From contig NZ_JADFAJ010000001.1 of NCBI RefSeq assembly GCF_015665295.1, positions 1-64,000 on the forward strand: a DNA stretch of 64,000 bases. The letters run 5' to 3'. A program made the translations under genes and the position numbers. This DNA comes from Maricaulis sp. (GTDB lineage Bacteria > Pseudomonadota > Alphaproteobacteria > Caulobacterales > Maricaulaceae). Under the pieces are notes generated by a model. That model was given only the letters and a program-made list of their open reading frames with translations, searched no databases and was not told the DNA's origin. Shown here piece after piece: positions 55,365-64,000 of this stretch. Position 1 is the stretch's first letter. Each line of letters opens with the position of its first letter.

Positions 55365-56515
55365 TCCTGCCAGACCCCATAGGAGAATACGATCAAGGAC
55401 ACATAAACCACGACCACCCAAGCCACGCCCACAGCCTGCAATCGCGAGAGCTGCTGTGCGGCGGCGATCCGTCCCCCCAAAGCGACAAGTACGCCAGCCA
55501 AAAGCGCGGCCCCGACCGCCCCGGTCTCAAGCCATATGTGCAGAGTGGCATTGTGCGGGTGCATCGGCAAGGCCTCGACGTTGTGCAGCATGCCGCGCGC
55601 AAAGACTTCTGCTTCTCCGTTGAGCGGTCGGGACGCGTCCATTCCATGGCCAAACCAGGGCTGTTCGCGGATCAGATCGCCCGTATAGCTCCATATCTGC
55701 AGGCGCCATTCGAAGGAGGGCGGCAGGGCTGCCCGCCAGCTGTCGGGCATGACATCGATCAGACCGGGCAGAACGAGCGGCAATACGATCACGGCGCCGG
55801 CGAGCAGGCCGAACAGGCAGGCCAGCATCGTGCGAGGCCAAAGCGCCGTCAGACCGGCCGCAATCAGCCCGAATACAAACGCCACCATGTTCACTTCGGT
55901 GTCGAAGCTGAACGCCGCCACGCCCGCCAGAAGGAGAATGCCGACACCGATGGCAGGCCCGCCTTCGCGCCACGTCATCAGAGCCGCCGGCATGCTCATC
56001 AACAGGAGCGGGACGGCAGCATGTCCGAGGCTGCGATTGACGAGGATGTCCACGCCGAATTCGCCAAGGGCGGCGCCGTTCTCCTCGGCCAGCTTGAATC
56101 CGCGCGTCGCGGCTCCGTCCAACAGGCTTTCAGACAGGAGAAACAGACCCAGCGCGATCATGCCGAACAGGAGCGCGGCCTCGGCGCGGCGACGCCAGGC
56201 CCCTTCCAGTTGTCCGACCCGGACGGCGAAAAGCACGTAGAGCGGCACACCCAAGCCTGTCCGCCAGAGCTGACCGGGATCGTCGTGGGGGGACCAGGCA
56301 AAGCTGACCAATACCCAGACCAGAAAAACGCCGGCGCCGAACAACGCCCAGGGAGGCCGGGCCGGGCGCCAGAATTCGCGGTGGACCGGAAAGGCGGCGA
56401 TCGCCATCAGCGAAATCCATGGCGCAATCAACAAACTGCCTGCCACGCCGAACGGGAAGGCGAAGACAAAAGCCAGAAGCCCTGCCCAGCCCGCCCGAGT
56501 ATCGCCGCGCTGCAT
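55277..56515 (-). CDS. O-antigen ligase family protein
   Basis: Multi-TM; SWRAALPPSFEWRLQIWSYTGDLIREQPWFGHGMDASRPL, LPMHPHNATLHIWLETGAVG. Confidence 0.9.
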   Translation of the reverse strand: MQRGDTRAGWAGLLAFVFAFPFGVAGSLLIAPWISLMAIAAFPVHREFWRPARPPWALFGAGVFLVWVLVSFAWSPHDDPGQLWRTGLGVPLYVLFAVRVGQLEGAWRRRAEAALLFGMIALGLFLLSESLLDGAATRGFKLAEENGAALGEFGVDILVNRSLGHAAVPLLLMSMPAALMTWREGGPAIGVGILLLAGVAAFSFDTEVNMVAFVFGLIAAGLTALWPRTMLACLFGLLAGAVIVLPLVLPGLIDVMPDSWRAALPPSFEWRLQIWSYTGDLIREQPWFGHGMDASRPLNGEAEVFARGMLHNVEALPMHPHNATLHIWLETGAVGAALLAGVLVALGGRIAAAQQLSRLQAVGVAWVVVVYVSLIVFSYGVWQEWHQGTVALAATSVFFLAARKAPRSINRA

Positions 56516-56531
56516 CGCGCTTCCCTTGGTT

Positions 56532-58462
<1,931 letters not shown>

Positions 58463-58466
<4 letters not shown>

Positions 58467-58834
58467 TGTTGCATGTCCTTGTCGTCGGCGCGGTCCGCCG
58501 GCGGAAACCTGTCCATCATGCGCTCCGGTTTCGATCTGAACCGCCAGACCGCCCACCAGGGCGCATGATTGTGTTCGCACGGCGCGGGATCGACACCGAA
58601 TGTGCCGCCCGGCCGACATCGACCGAGCCGCCCCAGCGTGAGCCAGCCGCCGCGCCAGGGACCCTGGGCGCGGATCGCGTCCATGGCATAGTGCGAGCAG
58701 GTCGGTTCATGCCGGCAGCGGATGCCAAGGGCATAGAAAACCGGTGACAGGCTCAGCTGATAGGCACGAAGCAGGATCAGCATGAGGCCGGCGACCGGGC
58801 TTTTCAGCCCCCATCTCCGTTCGCGTGAACGCAT
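58463..58834 (-). CDS. yidD: Membrane protein insertion efficiency factor YidD
   Basis: [67 protein letters not shown]. Confidence 0.93.
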
Positions 58835-58982
58835 ATGGAATCAAGCCTTTTAACGTCGCGGTGCGCGCTGTCCACCATGGACATGAAGCGCGCTTCGCGG
58901 ACCGCAGTAAAGTTTCGGGGTGAGGTTGCCTGCCTTGCGGACCGTCCACCGCCTCCTGCCGGCGCGGCAGGTGCGGACGGCC

Positions 58983-59447
58983 CTAGCCAGTCAGCGGGGT
59001 GGTTTGCGGAGCCGTCGCCCGGCCGCGCGTCGCGGTGGCGGCGGCATCAACAACAGCCTCGAAGGCCAGCATGACCGATTGATGCCGGGCGGGATAAGCC
59101 CGGGCGCCCTCCAGAACAGCCAGCTCGGCAAAGCGTCCGCGCGGCGCAGGCTTGCCCTCTTTCAGCATGGCCTTGAGCTGGTCGCGCGCGATCACAAGTT
59201 CCTTGTGCGAAGCCCCGATCACATGCCGACCGAGAATGGCGGCCGAGGCCTGCCCCAGCGCACAGGCCTTCACCCGCAGCGCCAGATCACCAACCCGGTT
59301 GCCGGCCATGGCGATATCCACCTCGATCTCCGATCCGCACAGGCGCGACACCTTGCGGGCAGACGCGTGTGGCCGGGCCAGACGCCCGATGCGCGGAATA
59401 TCCGCGGCCAGCCGCAGGACGGCATTGGAGTAGAGTTCGTCGCTCAT
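58983..59447 (-). CDS. Iron-sulfur cluster assembly scaffold (NifU/IscU N-domain-like)
   Basis: MSDELYSNAVLRLAADIPRIGRLARPHASARKVSRLCGSEIEVDIAM, VKACALGQASAAILGRHVIGAS. Confidence 0.85.
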   Translation of the reverse strand: MSDELYSNAVLRLAADIPRIGRLARPHASARKVSRLCGSEIEVDIAMAGNRVGDLALRVKACALGQASAAILGRHVIGASHKELVIARDQLKAMLKEGKPAPRGRFAELAVLEGARAYPARHQSVMLAFEAVVDAAATATRGRATAPQTTPLTG

Positions 59448-59512
59448 GGGAGACAATTTAGTGCGATTGCCCGGCTGACGCCAGTGGCCGCAGGCCACCG
59501 TGACGGCCCGCG

Positions 59513-59782
59513 TCAATCCTCCTCGAAATCATCCTCGTCGAGATAGGTCGGCTCGGTACGACCGAGCACTTCGGGGATGTCGCCAAAGGGCTCGTCGCCC
59601 TCTTCCGGTTCCGGTTCCCAGACATCATCGATCTCGATCGACCAGAAGCCTTCCGCCTGGGCGGCGCCTTCGGCCAGTCGCCCGGCGGCATCGGCATCCG
59701 CAGCGACGACGCCGTAGGTGACAAAGCAGTCACCCACGGCATCCTCGACCTGCAAGAGCACGTTGAAACCCTTGAGTGCCAT
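59513..59782 (-). CDS. Small protein with acidic C-terminus, unknown function (89 aa)
   Basis: MALKGFNVLLQVEDAVGDCFVTYGVVAADADAAGRLAEGAAQAEGFWSIEIDDVWEPEPEEGDEPFGDIPEVLGRTEPTYLDEDDFEED; directly downstream of cysS. Confidence 0.75.
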   Translation of the reverse strand: MALKGFNVLLQVEDAVGDCFVTYGVVAADADAAGRLAEGAAQAEGFWSIEIDDVWEPEPEEGDEPFGDIPEVLGRTEPTYLDEDDFEED

Positions 59783-59786
59783 TGTC

Positions 59787-61172
59787 CTAGTCCAACTTGC
59801 GCCAGGTCGAGCCTTCCGGCCCGTCATCGACCTGGACCTTGAGGGCGTTGAGCGCGTCGCGAACCGCGTCGGCTGTCGGCCAGTCCTTCTCCTCGCGCGC
59901 CGTCTGGCGACGCACGATGAGATCATCAATCTTCGCCCGTTCGGCCGGATCGAGATCGGTCAGGCCGAACCAGGAATCGGGGTCCGACTGACCCAGACCC
60001 AGCAGGCCGGCCGCGGCCAAGAGCTCGCCCTTGGCCCGGGCCTTTTCGACATCACTCACCGCCTTGTTGGCATTGCCGGCCAGCTGGAACAGCTCGGACA
60101 AGGCCTTGGGCGTGTTGAGATCGTCATGCAGCGCTTCAAGGAAAGCCGCCGGCACGTCGGTGGCTGAAGCCTCGATATCGCCGAGACGCCGCAGCACGCC
60201 ATAGATGCGATCAAGCGAACGACGAGTCTTGGCCAGCAGGTCCGCCGTCCAGGTCAGCGGGGCCCGGTAATGGGCCGTCAGCAGGGCATAGCGCAGCACC
60301 TCGCCGGGATAGTCCTTGATCAGCTCGTGCACCAGTTGAACATTGCCGAGCGATTTCGACATCTTGTCGGTGCCCATGGTCAGGAAACCATTGTGCAGCC
60401 AGTAATTGGCCATCGGGGCGCCCTTGTGGGCACAGACAGACTGGGCGATCTCGTTTTCATGGTGCGGGAAGACCAGGTCGGTGCCGCCGCCATGAATGTC
60501 GATGGTCTTGCCGAGATGCTTCTCGCTCATCGCCGAGCATTCCAGGTGCCAGCCCGGACGACCGCGGCCCCACGGGCTGTCCCAGCCCGGCTCATCGTCC
60601 TTCGCCGGCTTCCACAGTACGAAGTCAGCCGGATTGCGCTTGTATCCGGCCACCTCGACCCGCGCCCCGGCGATCATCTCGTCGAGATCGCGATTGGAGA
60701 GGCGACCGTATTTTTCATATGAGGATACATCGAACAGGACATGGCCGTCCGCCTCATAGGCATGACCGCCATAGACGAGATTCTGCACCATGCCGATCAT
60801 CTCGGGGATATGGTCCGTGGCCTGCGGCTCGATGGTCGGCAGGGTGACGCCCAGCGCGCCCATGTCGGCGCGGTAAATGTCGGCAAAATGTGTGGTGATC
60901 TCGTCGATCGGCTTGTCGCTCTCGCGGGCCGCCTCGATGATCTTGTCGTCCACATCGGTGATATTGCGGGCATAGATCACCTGGTCCTCGCCATAGAGGC
61001 GGCGCAGGACGCGGAACAGCGTGTCGAAGACCACCGCCGGGCGGGCATTGCCGATATGGGCGTAGGAATAGACGGTCGGTCCGCAGACATACATCGTCAC
61101 CCGGTCCGGATCGGTCGGTTCGAAGTCGCGCTTGCGGCGCGCCATCGTGTCGAAAAGGGTGAGGGAATTCAT
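59787..61172 (-). CDS. cysS: Cysteinyl-tRNA synthetase
   Basis: VTMYVCGPTVYSYAHIGNARPAVVFD, GWHLECSAMSEKHLGKTIDIHGGGTDLVFPHHENEIAQS, MSKSLGN. Confidence 0.98.
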   Translation of the reverse strand: MNSLTLFDTMARRKRDFEPTDPDRVTMYVCGPTVYSYAHIGNARPAVVFDTLFRVLRRLYGEDQVIYARNITDVDDKIIEAARESDKPIDEITTHFADIYRADMGALGVTLPTIEPQATDHIPEMIGMVQNLVYGGHAYEADGHVLFDVSSYEKYGRLSNRDLDEMIAGARVEVAGYKRNPADFVLWKPAKDDEPGWDSPWGRGRPGWHLECSAMSEKHLGKTIDIHGGGTDLVFPHHENEIAQSVCAHKGAPMANYWLHNGFLTMGTDKMSKSLGNVQLVHELIKDYPGEVLRYALLTAHYRAPLTWTADLLAKTRRSLDRIYGVLRRLGDIEASATDVPAAFLEALHDDLNTPKALSELFQLAGNANKAVSDVEKARAKGELLAAAGLLGLGQSDPDSWFGLTDLDPAERAKIDDLIVRRQTAREEKDWPTADAVRDALNALKVQVDDGPEGSTWRKLD

Positions 61173-61398
61173 TGGGTAACCGTTCTTTGGTCGAGGGTGA
61201 TACTGAATTATTCCGCGCCGTCTGCGGCGCAATCATTGGAAACCGCGCGCGGAAAGCCTAAATAACCGCAAGCGCAAGAGCGCGAAAGCAGAGGATAACA
61301 GGTCGCAACAGTGAAAACTGTTGTCTGCATCCTCGATCCGGAAACCGGCACTACGGTTTGGACGTATACGCCGAACCGACCCGATAACGAAAGGATCC

Positions 61399-62022
61399 AT
61401 GAGGATGGACGCCGTGACCCCTGACGCTGCCCGTATCCTGGCCGCAGCCAAAACCAAACCGAGCCGCGAGGAGGCCGAGGCCGCCGTTCGCACCCTGATC
61501 TCCTGGGCCGGCGACGACCCGAGCCGCGAAGGCCTGCTCGACACGCCCAAACGCGTGGTCAAGGCCTATGAGGAATGGTTCTCGGGCTATGATGCCGACC
61601 CGCTCAAGGCGCTCGGCAAGACCTTCGAGGACGTGCAGGGCTATGACGACATGGTCATGCTGACCAATATTGATGTCGAGAGCCATTGCGAACACCACCT
61701 CGCCCCGATCATGGGCGTGGCGCACGTTGCCTACCTGCCGTCAAAGGCCGTGGTCGGCATCTCCAAGATTGCCCGCGTGGTCGAGATCTTCTCCAAGCGC
61801 ATGCAGACGCAGGAGACCATGACAGCCCAGATCGCCGATGCGCTGACCGACGCGATGGAGCCGCGCGGTGTCGCCGTCCTCGTCGATGCCAAGCACCAGT
61901 GCATGACGACGCGCGGCGTGCATCACCCGAACGTCTCGACGATCACCACCACCTTCACCGGTGAGTTTCGCAATGACCGCGATCTGAAGGATCGCTTCAT
62001 GCGCCTTGTCGAACGCGCCTGA
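61399..62022 (+). CDS. folE: GTP cyclohydrolase I
   Basis: [83 protein letters not shown]. Confidence 0.98.
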   Translation: MRMDAVTPDAARILAAAKTKPSREEAEAAVRTLISWAGDDPSREGLLDTPKRVVKAYEEWFSGYDADPLKALGKTFEDVQGYDDMVMLTNIDVESHCEHHLAPIMGVAHVAYLPSKAVVGISKIARVVEIFSKRMQTQETMTAQIADALTDAMEPRGVAVLVDAKHQCMTTRGVHHPNVSTITTTFTGEFRNDRDLKDRFMRLVERA

Positions 62023-62052
62023 TCCTTCCTGACCGGCCAGTGACGAATACTG

Positions 62053-62084
62053 AAAAGCCCCGCAGCCAGGCTGCGGGGCTTTTT
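62053..62084. terminator. Bidirectional intrinsic terminator between folE and GST genes
   Basis: AAAAGCCCCGCAG-CCAGG-CTGCGGGGCTTTTT. Confidence 0.9.
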
Positions 62085-62106
62085 GTTGTGCGGTGACAAA
62101 CGGCCG

Positions 62107-62727
62107 TCAGGCGGCTTGCAGCAAGCCTTCTGCCTCAAGCGCCGCCTGCACGGCAGGACGCGCCGCGACCCGCGCCTGGTAGGCCGCCAGTCCGGGGTGA
62201 TCCGCAAGGCCGATTTGCGTCGGACCGGTCCAGTTGGTCAGGGTGAAAAGATAGGCGTCCGCGATGGTGAACACCTCGCCGGTCAGCCAGGACCGCCCGT
62301 CGGCGAGCGCCGCCTCGACCATGTCGAGCCGAGACTTCACCTTCTTGATGGCTGCCTGCCGGGCTTCATCACTCGACCCCGGCGTGAACAGCGGGCCGAA
62401 GGATTTGTGCAGTTCCGACGACAGGAAGGTCAGCCATTCATTGACGCGGGCGCGCGCCGCCGTGCCGGCTGCCGGAGCCAGACCGGCCTCGGGATGACTG
62501 TCCGCGATGTGCTGGACGATCGCCGCGCCTTCGGTCAGCGGCAGGGCTTCACCGATCTCGAGCGCCGGGACATAGCCCTTCGGATTGATATTGCGGAAAC
62601 GGTCACCGCTGGCGACCAGCTTTCCGGACGCCAGATCGACCTGGATGAGTTCGACGGGCAGGCCCGCCTCACGCAGTACGATATGCGGAGACAGCGAGCA
62701 GGCGCCAGGGGAGTAGTAGAGTTTCAT
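62107..62727 (-). CDS. Glutathione S-transferase
   Basis: MKLYYSPGACSLSPHIVLREAGLPVELIQVDLASGKL, INPKGYVPALEIGEALPLTEGAAIVQHIAD, FTIADAYLFTLTNW. Confidence 0.94.
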   Translation of the reverse strand: MKLYYSPGACSLSPHIVLREAGLPVELIQVDLASGKLVASGDRFRNINPKGYVPALEIGEALPLTEGAAIVQHIADSHPEAGLAPAAGTAARARVNEWLTFLSSELHKSFGPLFTPGSSDEARQAAIKKVKSRLDMVEAALADGRSWLTGEVFTIADAYLFTLTNWTGPTQIGLADHPGLAAYQARVAARPAVQAALEAEGLLQAA

Positions 62728-62760
62728 CAGACTTGTCCTTTGCTGGTGATGAAGGGGCAG

Positions 62761-63834
62761 TCAGGCAGCGACATGGGTCGCTGCCGGGGCCGTGAGGTCG
62801 GCCATCAGATCGCCGACGCGGCGATGCTGGAGCAATGGCGCGCCCTGGCCGGCATAGAGCGAGGCAAAATCCTCGTCGCCGGCGGCAAGGGCGGCACGTT
62901 TGAGATGTCCCAGGAACCAGGCCTGGACCGGGAAGGGCGGCAGGCGATCGGCCCGCGCTTCCATTTCGGCAATGACCCGATTGGGAATCCCGCGCGCAAG
63001 GCGGCCGGTATAGGCGCGGGTGAGCACGGTCTGGCGGGCCCGGTCGCTGAACAGCACGTCCCGGTGGGCGTTGTTGGTGCCGGACTCAGCGCAGGCGAGA
63101 AAGGCGGTACCCAGCTGGGCCGCGCCGGCCCCCAGAGTCAGGGCTGCATCGATGCCGCCCCTGTCGGCAATACCGCCGGCCGCGATCAACGGGCGCTTGA
63201 TCCGGCTGGCGATCTGACGGGTCAGCGGCAGCGTGCCGACCAGATTGTTTTCCGGCGGCTCGAGGAAGGCCGGGCGATGCCCGCCGGCTTCAAACCCGGT
63301 CGCCAGGATCAGGTCAATGCCGGCCGCATCCAGCGCCTCGGCCTCGGCCAGCGTTGTCGCGGCGCCGAGCGTCAGGATGTCGCGCACCCGGCAGGCTTCG
63401 AGAATGCTCCGGTCCGGAATGCCGAAGACAAAGGAGAAAACTCGCGGTCGGGCTTCCAGCACCGCGTCGACCTGGTCGACAAAGCGCGGATGGTAGCGCC
63501 GTTGCGGCTCTGGTCGTTCCAGACCGTACTCGGCAAAGAAGGGCTGGAAGACCGGCCAGACTGCGTCGTAGGCATCGGACGAAAGACTGTCGCCACCGGG
63601 ATCATGATCCGAAATCCACAGATTGAGCGCGACCGGTCCATCTGTTGCTGCGCGCAAATCCGCGGCGAGCGCATCGATCCCGTCCGGCTCAAGGATATGA
63701 GCCCCGAACGAGCCGAGCCCGCCGGCGTTGGCGACAGCGGCCGCGAGCTCAACCGTCGACAGACCTCCGCCGAACGGCCCCTGGATGATGGGGTGCGACA
63801 GACCGATGCGCTGTTGAACTTCGGTTATGGGCAT
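62761..63834 (-). CDS. Nitronate monooxygenase
   Basis: GLSHPIIQGPFGGGLSTVELAAAVANAGGLGSFGAH, GFEAGGHRPAFLEPPENN, PLIAAGGIADRGGIDAALTLGAGAAQLGTAFLACAESG. Confidence 0.93.
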   Translation of the reverse strand: MPITEVQQRIGLSHPIIQGPFGGGLSTVELAAAVANAGGLGSFGAHILEPDGIDALAADLRAATDGPVALNLWISDHDPGGDSLSSDAYDAVWPVFQPFFAEYGLERPEPQRRYHPRFVDQVDAVLEARPRVFSFVFGIPDRSILEACRVRDILTLGAATTLAEAEALDAAGIDLILATGFEAGGHRPAFLEPPENNLVGTLPLTRQIASRIKRPLIAAGGIADRGGIDAALTLGAGAAQLGTAFLACAESGTNNAHRDVLFSDRARQTVLTRAYTGRLARGIPNRVIAEMEARADRLPPFPVQAWFLGHLKRAALAAGDEDFASLYAGQGAPLLQHRRVGDLMADLTAPAATHVAA

Positions 63835-63965
63835 GCCGTTTCCCTCCTGTGCATTGCCGTCGGGGGCACAGGTGGGGCGCGGACTTACGAAATGTAACCA
63901 TGTCTCTTTCGGTTATCGGTATTTTGTACTATCCCCCTGGTAAGCCACTTACCGGATGACCCGTC

Positions 63966-64000
63966 ATGCTCAAACGCCGCCGCAACCAGGCCCCGCCGCT
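63966..64000 (+). CDS. Possible start of a CDS truncated at the window end
   Basis: ATGCTCAAACGCCGCCGCAACCAGGCCCCGCCGCT: MLKRRRNQAPP...; only 11 codons visible. Confidence 0.3.
   Translation, partial: MLKRRRNQAPP

Overview
This 64 kb window is a dense, high-GC bacterial chromosomal segment. It is most likely from a stalked or dimorphic alphaproteobacterium (Caulobacterales/Maricaulales-like). That placement is inferred from a perfect TTAA-N7-TTAA CtrA-type box, a TIGR02302-type protein, TonB-receptor style and gene order; no database search was run. I call about 68 protein-coding genes, two tRNAs (Arg-CCT, Leu-CAA), several intrinsic terminators and several repeat structures. Most genes look like housekeeping: etfBA, argH, ftsEX, hisC, gloB, phaB/phaR, thrS, cysS, folE, coq7, dsbB, selO-pgeF, gluQ. 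I saw no rRNA, CRISPR array or prophage. The most interesting signals lie outside the ordinary genes. (1) A stand-alone GIY-YIG nuclease gene (18663-18995) is bracketed by two ~131-bp compound palindromic elements that are inverted copies of each other; this is a candidate uncharacterised GIY-YIG/palindrome mobile or repeat-maintenance unit. (2) A secreted GDINPF(F/Y/W) heptad-repeat protein is truncated at the window start and absent from the ORF track. (3) A candidate anti-Shine-Dalgarno (CUCCUCCCC) small RNA with its own terminator lies downstream of a TonB receptor. (4) A perfect CtrA-type box precedes an uncharacterised 109-aa ORF coupled to a 28-aa membrane peptide. (5) A minus-strand small ORF is interrupted at a T9 homopolymer. 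(6) A nearly perfect 95-bp tandem duplication abuts the tRNA-Leu 3' end. (7) There is an isolated NDP-hexose 2,3-dehydratase/GT61 pair. Family calls are from recognisable sequence motifs only.
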